Assembly (NCBI GenBank): GCA_014529385.2
Contig: CM043944.1
Location: 51,955,268-52,019,267, forward strand
Length of the DNA stretch: 64,000 bases
Reading direction: 5' to 3'
DNA from: Adiantum capillus-veneris
Lineage: Eukaryota; Streptophyta; Polypodiopsida; Polypodiales; Pteridaceae
Numbering within the stretch: the first letter of the stretch is position 1; every line of letters starts with the position of its first letter. Under the pieces are notes generated by a model. The model saw only the letters and a program-made list of their open reading frames with translations, was not told the origin of the DNA and searched no databases. The translations under genes were made by a program, and so were the position numbers. This document shows positions 1-11,934 of this stretch, piece by piece.

Positions 1-98
1 ATGTGTGTGTGTGTGTGTTGTGTGTGTGGGGGGGGGGAGGGAGAGTATAACCCCCCCTCTGAAGCTTGGTCCACCTCTCTCTCTCTCTCTCTCGTATT
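1..98. repeat. TG, G-run and CT microsatellites
   Basis: The window opens with alternating TG (about 1-28), followed by a run of G and a GA-rich stretch. A CT dinucleotide tract lies near 77-95. Open frames through it (for example a Cys/Val-rich one) are low-complexity artefacts. Confidence 0.9.
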
Positions 99-600
99 AT
101 TTAATTATATCCTTTGGACATCTGTCCTCTTTTTTCTCTTTGAGAGAAAAAACTTACTTATTTATTTTTATGCATTTAAATTCTCATTGGACCCCTTTAA
201 AGCCTATCCAATAGAATTCAAACGCATCATGAGGGCCACATGTGGAGGATTTTGACATGTGTCTTTTATACTTCTTAAGTCATTTGGTTTGAATTGAACA
301 CTTCAAGCACTTAGTCAATTAAGCATGCAAACAGTTTATCCCTCTTGAGAGTTTATCTTTGAATTGAACACTTCAAGAACCTTAGTTATTTTAGAATAAG
401 AATCACCTCAAGCTTGGGCAAGGTTCCCACAAACACTTTAAGCACTTTAGTTAGCAAGCCGACAAGCACCTCATGCTTGGATAGGATTCCCACCTCAAGG
501 TCAGCCCTAGCTAGCTTGCCTAAGGTCAAAGGACTTTTTAACACTATCTTTTGGAGGTCTTTAATGAGGCTAACCCTAAGGTCATTTAACCTCCATCAGA
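99..600. other. No gene seen; short dispersed repeats
   Basis: No convincing coding frame. The phrase GAATTGAACACTTCAAG occurs twice (about 289 and 362) and related wording on 'caagcttgg' recurs, suggesting decayed repetitive DNA. Confidence 0.5.
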
Positions 601-796
601 TGCACGTTGCTCTTTGATTGACTAACTCCTTTTGGAGCCCTATTGAGATGTAACCATCTCTCCTCTTGGTCCCTTGCTGAGATAAATCTAGAAGCACTAT
701 TGCACATTGCTCTTTGGTAGACCGTCTCCTTTTGGACCCCTATTGAGATGCAACCATTTTTCCTTTTGGCCCTCGATTGAGATAGGTCTAGAAGCA
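601..796. repeat. Two-copy tandem duplication, period about 100 bp
   Basis: The segment starting TGCACGTTGCTCTTTG at 601 is repeated from 701 (TGCACATTGCTCTTTG) and each copy ends with TCTAGAAGC. The copies are diverged but colinear. Both sit in non-coding sequence. Confidence 0.85.
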
Positions 797-1039
797 AATA
801 TCTATATCCTAACTCTTGTTCCCCTTTTATCTTTACATAGTAAATGATCAGTTTAATATGAGAAAATCATTTGGTAAAGTTAGATATTATATTTTATGAC
901 AAATTGTCCACAAAGTTGTGTATGAAAATTTTTCATGGATACTTCATGTTCAGCTATGTAAAAGCTTCAATTAGGGATGATCACTAGCTACCCTATAATT
1001 TGGTGTAATTTCATGAGATTTTACATACCATGATTGGGT

Positions 1040-2746
1040 GGCAATGCTTACAGAAGCTATTCGCTTGCAAGAGTTGAAGAAGGTAGCATTGGATGCTCGT
1101 CTTCTTGCTTCATTTTCTATTGGTCTTGCTCAATAGAAGCGTGCCTTGCATCGGGTACTTTTTGTGTGGTTGTACAATCCACAAGCATCTAATGAAAGGA
1201 GACAACCCTTCATCCTCATCATTCAAAATGAGTGGATGTTGGAAATGTCTCTTCGCTTCTCACGAAACAATGCTTGGGCTGTAGACAACACATTCAACAT
1301 AAACATCTTTGGGTTGCCTCCCTATGTTGTTGTCTTGCCCAACCAAAACGGAGTGGGGATTACAATGTGGTTGAGAAGGTGTCTAAGGTTCGGGTCTTTA
1401 TTTCTACACGACAACATTGATACTACAAACCTAGTTGAGAGATTATGGCAGTATATCAAGTATACTTTGCTAGATGCAAAGATAAACATGTCAATTATAG
1501 TTCTCCTGCATGTGCTTGTCGGAGATTTGCTACATGGAACACCCGTCGGTATAACATTGTTGAGTTATTCAAGCAAAAGCAGGAACTTGGTAAGAGCCAG
1601 CACACAACACTTAGGTTTATTGCATTTGCAACCAGGTTGTTCTAACTCTCAGGTTTTTATGACTTTTGGCTCTTACTTCAACGGATTTTGGTCGTTTGCA
1701 GTCAATTTGGTCGGAGTAAGCAACATACATCTAGATTGGTAGTAGGTGACCCAATCCCCAAAAGATTTGAGAGTGACTCCTCCACACTTGAAGTGATAGA
1801 TGAGAGCACTCTTCACTTCAAAATCCTTAGCATGTTGTCTCCATTGCAATGGTATCATGTGATCATGCAATGCAACTATTGTGATTTTCCAGATTGGGGA
1901 TCAGAGTGCAAGCACTTTTATGGGATCCGACTAATAGTTGAAATGCACTTCCCTCAAATGTGAGATGTTATCCCAACCCTTGATAGTTTTCATTCTATGA
2001 GCCAAGTAGTAGATGTATAGTGCATTGGTGTACCTGAGGAACAAGGGTCTCCATCTATTGAGGCACCACAAACCACGGCGGTTGGGGGAGACATGTTGAG
2101 CATTGCAGATTGGTGGTTTCATCTATGACTTGAGAGGTCTTCCACAAACCACTGAGGACATGCACAAATGTGTTATCAATTTGAAACCTGTAATTCTAAG
2201 TCAGTTTCTCATCTCAAGGAATAGCATCTCGAGGTTGATTGTCTCGAATGAGATTGAAATGCCAGCAAAGGGCTTGGCTAGATAGATCTAGTCTCATCTT
2301 ATTGCAACAAGCTTGGTCACAGGGTGCATCGAGTAGCTGGTGTTGACAATGGACAGGGCGCTAATCTTGAGATGGTCTTTATCCCTCCGACTAGAGATTC
2401 TACTACAGGTGTTTTAACACAAGCATTAGCGTGGAAGAACTTGAGTCCGCATCCAGAGGAGAAGCCGGATATTTTGTCCTCATTATTGTAGTAAGAAGAT
2501 TTATTTTGATCCAATGGGGAGACACTCGTGCCACACATGCCATGCATTGCCCCCCCCCCCCCATCACGAAAGGAAGCACCCGCTGGTTTGGAGTTGCCTC
2601 TTCTTCATCAACATGTTACAATCTTCGCCAACAACGTTCAAGAGGGAAGGATTGTTGATTTCATGTACAGTCAACTTAAGATAGCAAAGAGAACCTTCAC
2701 CATCTGTTTGGAGGATGGCTCACCCCTTGAAATGTTCTTTGCATAA
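1040..2746 (+). pseudogene. Decayed MULE-type (Mutator-like) transposase gene
   Basis: Pieces in several frames read as a Mutator-like transposase related to the FAR1/FHY3 group. A segment near 1281-1345 has the first catalytic-Asp context (AVDNTF...GLP...VVLPNQ). A segment near 1400-1490 reads LHDNIDTTNLVERLWQYIK, the position where this family has its 'TNxxE' region. A C-terminal stretch near 1865-1935 ends ECKHFYGI, like a SWIM zinc finger. Frames change repeatedly (1146 and 1688 frames), so the gene is broken. A further frame at 2528-2746, preceded by a C12 homopolymer (2551-2562), may be its C-terminal tail. Assignment rests on remembered family motifs and should be checked by profile search. 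Confidence 0.5.
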
Positions 2747-5700
2747 CAAAGGCAACTGGTTTTGTGTTATGAGTTTCTTGTAGTGTTTTTTTGCTCTTGG
2801 AGTCAATGGGAATTGTTGGTGTGCTCATTGTCTAACAAATTTACTGGGTGGATGAAGGTTTAGGGTAACGGATGCACCTAGCTAAGTAGATGGATTGAAT
2901 TACATACATTTCAGAACTAGTGATAGGTAGAGGGTATCATGAGGGAATTTATTGGTATCAATGGTTATGTGGACATGAGCCTTGTGCGGACATGAAAGTG
3001 TATAATCCATTGTTTTGGGTGTGTATATTTATGGGATCTACCATAAGAACTTTGTGGATATGGACTACTGTATACTACATGACAGGGCTTGTAGCTTCTT
3101 TGTCTGTTATATCATATATCAATGATGCTTGCATAAGGGCTCCTCAACAATGCGTATTTGTGGTGGTTGTTTGAAGACCTGAATTTTAATGCATGGAAAT
3201 CTTATTCCTTGTTTGTATTTGGGTTTGGAAAGGGACAAAATGAGCACCATAATTGTGACTGGATCATTTTTGGTGTATTGAATTTCGGTACATTCTCATG
3301 GTGATGCTTCATTGTGTTGAAACTAGCATGAGTTCCATTTTGTTGAATGGTATTCTATTTCACTTGTGTGTATTTAGGTTCTCATGCATCAAAAGTGCAC
3401 CATAATTATCATTATATAGTTTAGCAAGGGTTGTGATATGCTGGTGCATTGGATTTGTTTATACATATGCTAGCATTATGTGCATCTTGATCTCACCTAC
3501 CCCATTTTCCATTTATTGCAGGGTTTAAGTTCTCTCTTGATGTCTACTTGTAGCTACCCAAATCCTCACAACCAAGGTCGGAAGTGGTGGAAATTGAAAC
3601 TTATATAGTCAAAAATAGGCCCTAAATACAACATTAGGTCCAGTCGTGAACAATGTGTCACAAGTTGAGTGTTGCCTTCTATTGGTGCTAGCCTTGCGGG
3701 AGGGAGGGAGCGAGGGGCATGAGTTCTGTCTTGCTTCATCTCAAAGGTTTCCTTTTCCCTAATGTGCCTTTTGCTTGTGTGCTGGCATTATGGGGAGACA
3801 GACCAAAGAAATGTTTCTCAGAGATGAGATGGCTCAAGGTGCAAAACATTATGGCAAGCTCCACTTTGGCTAACATTGGCAACTATGTGTAAACCCTAAC
3901 GCAATACATGACAAACATATTCATGAAAGGAACGTGTATATTAACATGTGCACCTAGTGCCAAATTAGAACCAAATGACAATGTAGTGAGATCTTTGCCA
4001 CGGTGGAGATACCCCTTGTGACGTAAACCAACAAGGGACACAAAAGCACAAAAGCACTCTGACCTACCGACCTTGGAAGCTTTTCTTGAACACAACAACA
4101 AACACACATTGGTGACTCTTTCACTTATGATAGGTACTTGCAAGCCCTAATTGCAACCTGCCTTATGCACCTCTCCACCTGTGGTGACCCTGGAAAGAAC
4201 TTTGAGATGTAGATGAAAGCAATGTTGCTATGATAAACAATGGTAGAATTTGAGTAGAGGTGACAAAAATTTTTCAATGGACATGGAAACTATTCATAAC
4301 CTTAAACTTAGTGGATAGAGATGGCTATAATGTAAACTCAAGTCACATGTAGGTAGACATAGACACCGAGAATCTAGTCATAGATGATTCATCCACGGAC
4401 CCCAACTCCTTGTCTCCACCACAATGTTGCTCTGATGCCTTCTCATAGCTCTCCCCAAACCCAACTTTAGTACCTATGTCATTTTTACCACAACCCTCCT
4501 CCATCCTCCTCTTCCACACAAGCATCCTCCTCCTCCACCTCCTTACCCTCGTTGCTATGCAAAGCCTACTCATCATCCTCGACGTTAGTTATCGTCACAT
4601 TGAGCCAAGTTGGCAACTCCTTCACACGCCTTTGCATTCAACATACAAGAGAAATAATTATTGGTAGTGTGCATCAAAATCATATAATCCAAAACACTTA
4701 TAGGCTTTGTTGAAGTAAACATAATTGACCAGGACAAACATTGATAGAGCCATTGAGCATGAAAAAATTCATCAGGGCGAACATTGATCGAGCTATTGAT
4801 TTGTCATTTAAACAAAGAGTTTTCCATTTATAAACAAAGTGTTTCCATCATAAGGGAACCAGGTAACAAGATTTCAAAGAAAACGACAACTTCCATTAAG
4901 CGACAAGATTTCAAAGAAAACAACAACTTCACATCCGGTACACTGAAACAAAGACCTATGTCATTAAACACCTTTGATCCTCATCACTCGCGTGATGGAG
5001 GGTAGGTAAGATTAGTACGATAGGAGTGTTTTTGTTTTAGAGTTGAGTGATTAGCAAAGTTCCTTTTTCCCACTGATGTGCCTCCTGGAGGTATTCCTTG
5101 TGTTTTCTAGTGTGTACAGGAGCGTGTTGCTGTGGTTAGGATTTGGACCTTCATGGAATCTTTCTCTCATTCACAATTCATATCAAGTGCGACCATCAAC
5201 ACAAACAGGTGTTTCTTATCCATTAGCATTGCCCCTTGTCTTTTTGCATCCATGTTTATCTGCTTTAATTGTGATTGGTAGCATAATATTCAACACATTT
5301 GCTTAGTACCAAACATTAAATTCAATGTAATTTTTTGTCATAATCACTTGTCTAGATTTACAAATCAAGCAGTCCAACTAAGCTAGTTTGACCAAGTTAG
5401 GTGTGTTACAGATCTTCTCTTAATACCATGGGGAATGCCTTTCTAATAATCAATGGTTACTTAGGTTCTTAATACGATTTAGGCAACATTGTGTGAAATG
5501 TACTAGGGATTTCTAGTGGGCTTAGTCCCTATTGACCTTTAGCTTAAGTATTATAAAGAGAGTTTACTTGTGTGATGAGCCTGGGGAGGTGTATCAGTGT
5601 TATATGACCCCCCAAAGTTACAAAATTAAAATGCTGAAAATGAACAAACAAAAAATCAAAGTGCCACAATGTAAAATATTACGCTGGAAGAGAAATCTCA

Positions 5701-6367
5701 GCTTGATTTGGTACTTCAGTCACATGTATCGCCTATGGTACTAGAGCCCTAGAGGTTCCCAGTGTGGGCACTTTTCCTTCAAAAGCAAAAAACCCAAGGC
5801 ATACAAAATAAGCACACACATCAAAAGTAAATCAATGGGATAATACTTTTGGGGGGTCAAAGGAAAGGTAATCAGTCAGGCGATGATTTCATGAGAAATT
5901 CCTTTTATCGTAGCTTAACTACAAGGTCTTCTAGGTATAGCCTCTAGTCAGCCCTCGAAAATGAAATACTTGGCTCTCGCTATTAAACAACTTAATTGAC
6001 CAGGGAAAATTAAGAAGCCTACCCATGATATTAATAGTCGATCTCTAGTGCCTTTCAACTGTTAAATTAGCGACCCCAGACTTGTTTAATTTTTTACCTT
6101 TACATATGTTTATGCATTTGATTACATTGCAATTTAATGTTCATTGCTGACAAATTGTTTAAAATTGTGTTACCAATCAATTTGTCTGCCTAAAACTACA
6201 TATTCTTTTTAATCGCTTATGAGAATGCAATTACTGTGCCAATGTTGTTTGATTTTGCAGTGACTGAAGAAGGGTAAGGACATTCATCTCAAATGCTCTT
6301 CCACCTCGACGAACGAGCTTCAACTCAATAGCTTCCGAGGACGGAATCTACATCAGGAAGGGGGGCA
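2747..6367. other. Unassigned AT-rich DNA
   Basis: I find no frame with recognisable domains. Minus-strand frames at 3883-4143 and 4343-4576 are open but show no motif. The last 60 bases (about 6308-6367) resemble the end of a gypsy polyprotein gene followed by a purine tract (AGGAAGGGGGG), so the right edge may be retrotransposon-derived. Confidence 0.4.
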
Positions 6368-6679
6368 TGTTAACCCTCATAGCTCACGGACACCCTATCA
6401 CCTACGGCGGACATTGTATTATTTATTTGGTAGAGTCAGGTACCGGGCTTGTCGGTCCAATAGGAAAAGGGTAAGAGTGATCGCCGATGAGAGGCGCACT
6501 CTAACTGGAACATTCAAGGGATTAGTTGGCTAAGCATGGGTGCCCAAGTGTGAATGGGGCTAGCTCATATAAAAGTCAACTAAACCTAAAATTCACTCAT
6601 TCTCTCATTTGTGCAATAGAAGAGTGCTCTTGCTCCATCTCCATCTTCTTCTTCTTCATCTCCTTGTGTGTGTGTATGC

Positions 6680-6758
<79 letters not shown>

Positions 6759-6904
6759 CGATCGAGCATTGCAACGACGGCGGCGAAGCGATTGAGCACG
6801 GCGAAGCGGCGGCTCCTTCTTCTTCGCGGCGAGGAATCCTCCACGAAGCAAGCGTAGAGCGGTGAGTGACACACCATCGCCTTCTTTGAGCTTACTAGTT
6901 TAGG
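6368..6904 (+). promoter_or_regulatory. LTR remnant or promoter with TATA box and GA tract
   Basis: The segment starts TGTTAACCC directly after a purine tract (6354-6365), as a 3' LTR would. It has a TATA-like CATATAAAAG near 6568, a CT-rich leader, and a long GA tract. The same order (TATA, then GA tract, then GC-rich leader) occurs in the LTR at 46266-47210. A GTGAGT donor-like site follows at 6861. Downstream of about 6905 a coding frame begins, so this could instead be that gene's own promoter and first exon. I favour an LTR remnant because of the purine tract, but the 3' boundary is not resolved. Confidence 0.4.
6682..6757. repeat. (GA)n microsatellite
   Basis: About 37 uninterrupted GA units inside the TATA-containing leader. 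Arg-Glu and Ser-Leu repeat frames here are artefacts. Confidence 0.97.
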
Positions 6905-7656
6905 CTTGTTGTGTATTTGGGGCCATTTGTGGCTCGCACATGGTGTATCGGCAAGTTCCGTGCATTAACACGTGCGACATACGCGCACACACAACAAAAC
7001 CATGTCAGTAGAAAAAGCAGTCAAGTGTCAGAGCTAGTATCATTTTTTATGGAAAAAAGGGCCAGTCGGACTGTCTGTGATAATCACTTCAAGGAACATG
7101 GAGAGTATTATCCCATGCATGTATGTCACATCATTAGCGGTGCACAGAACTCTAAGAACAGTAAGTAGTGGAGCTTTTATGACGAGAACGCGTATAACAG
7201 TAAGGCGAGTAGCCATATTTTCTCATAAGTCTCCTACGCGACGTTTTCCTGTTGTTACACATTCGCCATCACCAAGCTCGGAAGCTTGTTCACTACAACC
7301 ACATAATTCTTCGTCCGAAGCCACTTTTGATTGCTGCCTGCTTTACCAGCCACACCTGGATACGGGTTTGAATATTCAAGTAAGTTTTCTTCTTCTACCG
7401 ATTCATAATCTTTGCAGTGCATGGATAGGAAAAAAATGTCAAAGAAAATGCAGGAAACCATAGAGGAAACCTCGGCACTTATTGTCGCTGCTAAAGCCTC
7501 TCTACCACTTAATCCCCATAGTAAGTATGTGTTTACCGAGCAACCAGAAGCGTTGCTACGACTGTGGGATTTACATGTGGTTGTGTAATCCACAAGAATC
7601 AAGTTTGACACAACTATCATTAGGCAGGTTCTTGATTCCTTCAATGTTGATGACAG
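6905..7656 (+). pseudogene. Unknown long gene, 5' part, cut by element A
   Basis: I do not recognise this gene. One frame can be followed from about 6905 to 7656. Six nonsense codons interrupt it: TAG 7166, TAA 7226, TAA 7304, TGA 7328, TAA 7406, TAA 7586. Each is one C-to-T step from a Gln or Arg codon, and there is no frameshift. The part after 7421 (MDRKKMSKKMQET...) is Lys/Glu-rich and helical-looking. The frame stops at GTTGATGACAG, where element A begins. After the element's far end the same codon phase resumes at 18667, so the two halves were one exon. Short GT...AG stretches near 6861 and 7379 could be introns but would be under 45 nt, so I do not rely on them. Confidence 0.65.
7653..7656. 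other. Target site duplication ACAG (left copy)
   Basis: ACAG precedes the TGATAGCC start of the left LTR. The same four bases follow the right LTR at 18663-18666. Removing the element and one copy restores GATGACAGCAGCG and an open codon phase in the interrupted gene, which supports the boundaries. Confidence 0.85.
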
Positions 7657-9957
7657 TGATAGCCGTTTTTTGGCTCTCCATAATTGCTATAGTAAGTTAC
7701 TCCACCCTACCAAATTCACCCAAACGCTATAGCTATCCCTACCATTTCACTGTAAATAGGCATATGTGAGTTAGGGGGCTTTTCCCATATCTTCTTAAAA
7801 TCCTCAGCTAGCTAGTCATTGGGCTAGTTGAGTGAAAAAAATAAATAAAATCAAAAAAATAAAAGTATATTATGGCCTCTTTGTGTGTAAATATTTCATT
7901 GTATATATGGCCTAAATATAGGGATTTTTTATAATTTTTTGGGTATTTTATTTAAATATTTCTACTTAGGTGTGTGTTTTATTAAACCTGTGTATGCCTT
8001 CTTTCACCCTCTTACACCATAAGTATATTTTTTGCCAATATGTACATACTCTAACCTCATATTTTTCCTTTACCCAAATCACTCCCACATTTTCACCCTC
8101 ACCCTCGTGAAAACAAAAAATTGATTTTTACTCATTGGTTACGTTTATTAAATTATTTACTTGCATACCTTTTTCTCTTTCACCCAAATAATTCAAGGAG
8201 GGACCATATCATATGATTCCAATATCTTTCCATATCCATAACTCCTCCATATTTTTATTATTATTTTTACTCATTATTCTAACACCATGTGCTCATTGAG
8301 CTAAAGTCCATGAATAGTCCATACACTAATCCCACCATGTATATATTTCTTTATTCACCAATAATCCTCCTCCATGCATGGGTCAAGGGCAACTTGGATG
8401 CTTTGTATTATAATATGACAAAGGAGGGGCTCACTCTTGGATGCATTGTAAAAATTCAACAAAGGAGGGGGCCACTAAAAGACTTTTGCAGGCATAAAAA
8501 CAGGCTTTTTGGTGAGAATTTTGGCACCTATCTCCACTCTGAATTTGGAGTCATGGTCAAAAGAGAAAATGTAGCCCACGCTCTGAATAACCACCTCAAA
8601 TGTTTTCATGATTTTTGGACCTACCAGCGGTGAGCTATGATTTTTTGAGTGGACCCCAGTCTGCCCACTTTTCTCACAAGTAGCCCTTAGTCTTCTCTCA
8701 CCCTTCCACACACCTACTCACTCTTACACATCCCTCCCTCTCCTTCCCTCACTCAAACCTGCAATTTCCATGGCTTCTCCCACCCTCTTCACCATTACCC
8801 TTCTCTCTCATCCCTATAGTTCTTTTATGAACCTCTACATACATACACCCTCTCCATGTCTCTCTCTATTGCTTCTATGTTACAATTTCATTTACCTCTC
8901 CTAAAAATATCTAAAATTCAGCATCTTAACCATGATAACTTCTGCAAATTGAGAATTTTTCATCAACAAATCCTCTTTTTTAAGTGGTGGTCAACCGTGG
9001 CGGCGGCGTAAAGAAGCGAAGAAGACCAGCGGTCATTTTTTCCACAATCTACACAAGGGTGAGTTCAAGCTTCTTCAAAGCTTCACCATCTCAATGATTC
9101 TCTTTTGATTCACCCCTCTTTCTTCATCAAATCAACTCATCCTACCTATTGTAAACGTATCACTAACAATTCTAGTGATTATTACCACTAACAACTAACT
9201 TCTCTTGTAAAAATGCACCCACACTATCAACATATGGAGTAGGCAACCGCACAAGTAAACCAAATTCACTCACTCCCATGGAAGTTTCTCTCCTTTCAAC
9301 ACATCAATAATTCTCTTACTTGAGCCCACATCCATGTGACTCAAGAGAAAAGAGAGACCCCATTATCATTTGAAATTCATAAAAATTCATAATCCTTGAT
9401 CTTTCCTAATAAAATTGATTAGGCTTAATCCTAATCAAGGCTTCTAAAACCTATAAATAGAACCCACTCCTCCTTGTAAAAGAGATCACTACACCATTGC
9501 ACACTAGATTGAGCGTACCACACGCCAGCTCTATCTTGGTTGTAAAGAGAGAGTAAGCTTTCTATACACCATCACCTTGGTGCATAGAAAAGCTTAAGCT
9601 AGTTTGAGTGAGTGCGAGTAGAAGATATTCTTCCTACCATTGTTGTATATACGCCAACATCAATGAATTGGTAGTTTTGGGTGCAATTCATGTCCAAAGG
9701 CTCACGCTTCTCCTCCAATTTGGCTTGGCAAACTCATTCAGCTTCATAAGGTGACTTGTTTCATTGAAGGTTGTTGTTTTGTTGCTTGTGATTCATTGGC
9801 TATTGTTTGGCTACCATTGTAAGAGGGTGGATGGTGAGAGGGCTCCCATAACCCTAAGACAATGTGCTAGTGATGCTATAACCAAATCTTGTCACTTGAT
9901 TCCGCAAGCTCTAAGTTCCTTTTTGTGCAAAATATAAAGTTGAAGCTAAGTTGTACA

Positions 9958-9996
<39 letters not shown>

Positions 9997-10255
9997 GTGT
10001 TTTAGTGTGTGAGAGTGTTCCATTGGTGTTAGCGTTAGTGTAAATTCCTTGCTTGTTTGTGGGTTTCTCTAATGATTCTCCTCTTTTGCGTCCTAGTTCG
10101 CTCTTAAACTAGGTGGTGCCCCTTGTGTAGTTGGGATTTGGCTGTGGGTTTGTTGTTTTGGTTTGTGTTGTGTTGTGCCCCAGCCCCATTGAGTAGCACG
10201 GGAGCCTTGAAGGGTGTCTAGAGGTTGCTCTTCTTGTTGCCCCCGGACCGCCTCA
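7657..10255 (+). mobile_element. Element A, 5' LTR (Ty3/gypsy, about 2.6 kb)
   Basis: The LTR begins TGATAGCC and ends GACCGCCTCA. It is nearly colinear with 16025-18662; much of the length difference (2599 versus 2638) is in the CT tract at about 9960-9992. It contains a TATA-like CTATAAATAG at 9451-9460. Further relatives lie at 25678 (truncated) and 31858-34632 (reverse, solo). A 114-codon open frame (8289-8633) is present in both LTRs, but I treat it as chance because LTR identity alone preserves it. Confidence 0.92.
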
Positions 10256-10341
10256 ACAACAACGTTGTAGTATATGGCAGGAAAGTGTCAACAACTTCAG
10301 ATGACATTGCTTATGCTTTCAAGATGCCAAATGAGCCAAAG
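10256..10341 (+). other. 86-bp copy of the right-flank gene placed after the 5' LTR
   Basis: The 86 bases after the 5' LTR match the 86 bases that follow the 3' LTR (18663-18748) at all but two positions. On the right they are coding sequence of the interrupted gene (VVVYGRKVSTTSDD...). On the left they occupy the place where a primer-binding site should be, and none is visible. The match stops abruptly at GAGCCAAAG on both sides. Confidence 0.9.
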
Positions 10342-10737
10342 TAAATCCTTTTATTTTGCCCCTCATTAGGTACGACCTTAGTTTGTACGTCTATATTTTT
10401 GTTTTGTTTTAAGAATTAGGTCATGCATAGACCATGGATAATGACCCAGGAATACAGGTTGTTCCCTTTCGTTTCACTCCACACATTAGAGTAAACATTG
10501 CAATTAGTAGAAAAATCCATTTTCAACAACGTATGGTATTCATGTTTGGTGCCCAAAGAGTAGGAGAAATTCTCGCGTCACCAAACCCTGTCATTCTACC
10601 TCTTATTGATTATCATAGGTCATTTGATGTGAATATTTTTATTTTGTTGTAGAATAGATTGCAATTTAGAGAATATTATTGTGTAAATCTTTTAAAGAAA
10701 GAAAAAAACAAAAACGCGTCACTTTGAAATCAATTCA
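10342..10737 (+). other. Element A leader remnant
   Basis: Sequence between the 86-bp copy and gag. One open frame (10434-10652) has no recognisable motif. No primer-binding site complementary to a tRNA 3' end was found near the LTR, so the leader is probably truncated. Confidence 0.5.
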
Positions 10738-11934
10738 ATGGAGAGGCAACGCCAAATGTCTCGATATCCTCTTTTCTTTGGAGAGCCTGGAGAGGATGCA
10801 GAATTATTTCTAGCAAATTTGAAGATGTCTTGCCGTATCAAGAGGATAGTAACTGATCAAGAACGTGTAGAAATGTTTGAGGTGGTCCTTAGGAAAGATG
10901 CTAGCACTTGGTTTGACTCTTTGCTTGAGGAAGTTAAAGGGAATTACACGGAAGTTTTGAATCGTTTCAAGAAATACTTCTTTGATTCCCAAAACACTCA
11001 GAAATTATGGCAAGACATTGTTTCTTATAAGCAAAAAGACTTAGATGACTACTACTTGTACAAGCAAGAGTTCCTATGTCTTTGGGCTCTATGGATACGA
11101 AATGTTGCTAACCTTGGTGATGGTGCATAATTTCTAAAGAAGGAGAGGTTCATAGCCGGACTCTTTCCTGACCTTAAGGTAAAAGTTGAGGCGGGTGCAC
11201 CTGCTACCTTTGATGCAGCTGAAACTAGGGCTGTTGAGAAATATAGGAAACTCAAGTGCTTAAGGGGGGAGGTTCCAATAGAAGGTCTTATACCTAAAGG
11301 TAAGTCACAAGCATCAACATGTAAGGAGCTTCTTGATGTAACGGCGGAAGTGATTGAGAAGTTAAATGAATCTTTAAGCAGCTTGTCAATTCACCTTGCA
11401 CAAGCTGTAGGTCCAAAGGGACAAGCAAAGAAGTCTGAAGAGCGAGACCCACGACCTAGGAGAGTCTTGCAATGTTGGAATTGCGGTGAGTCTTGACATG
11501 GGATGTATAATTGTCCTTGGCCCCGTGGAGAGCCAGGGAGACCTAAATTGAATTACCTAGCGATGAATGCAGGAGAAGGAGCTGGTCAACAACCAAGGCT
11601 TCTACAAAGGCCAGATGGACCAAGACCACCTCCACAAGGAGTGGAAGGAGTTCCACCTTTGCCATACCCAAACGTGCATGTGGTAGAGGTGACAAATTCA
11701 AGAGCGGTTGACATGGAAGCAAATGGCATTAAGCGTGGCCGACGGAAAGGTAAGGAGAAAGAAGGAGTTACATCACAAAGTGACCATGGACGAGAAAAGA
11801 AGGCAAAGGAGACCAAGGAAGCTAAGAGGACTCGACGTCATATCAACCTCCAAGACTTTCCTCTTGGACATGGAATGGCTCCATACAACTTGTTGGAAGA
11901 CATGAGAGGTAAGGGTCCTGATTTAACAAGTTAG
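10738..11934 (+). pseudogene. Element A gag (nonsense-interrupted)
   Basis: This frame has the retrotransposon gag layout. An N-terminal capsid-like helical region (LFLANLKM..., ...STWFDSLLEEV) is followed by a zinc knuckle CWNCGES-x-HGMYNC (CX2CX4HX4C) near 11473-11514. A basic Pro-rich tail (RRKGKEKEG...) comes last. One phase holds from 10738 to 11934 with two in-frame stops, TAA 11128 and TGA 11496. The second lies inside the knuckle, just before the His. Gag would package the element RNA. The frame then shifts before the protease. Confidence 0.85.

Noticed and set aside
3883-4576. Minus-strand open frames of 77-86 codons
   Set aside because: No motif, no supporting splice or promoter context, and length within chance expectation.
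6526-6877. Arg-Glu and Ser-Leu repeat frames on both strands
   Set aside because: Translations of the (GA)n microsatellite, with no codon structure of their own.
6941-6960. TGGTGTATCGGCAAGTTCC as a primer-binding site for an LTR at 6368
   Set aside because: It matches TGGTATCAGAGC only in part, and a coding frame continues through it into 7166 and beyond.
8289-8633. 114-codon open frame found in both element A LTRs (also 16658-17002)
   Set aside because: Its preservation is explained by LTR identity. It has no motif, and the more diverged LTR copy at 25678 shows no comparable frame.
10266-10282. GTTGTAGTATATGG resembling the 5' end of tRNA-Asp
   Set aside because: No acceptor, D or T arms follow. 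The sequence is a copy of host coding sequence found at 18670.
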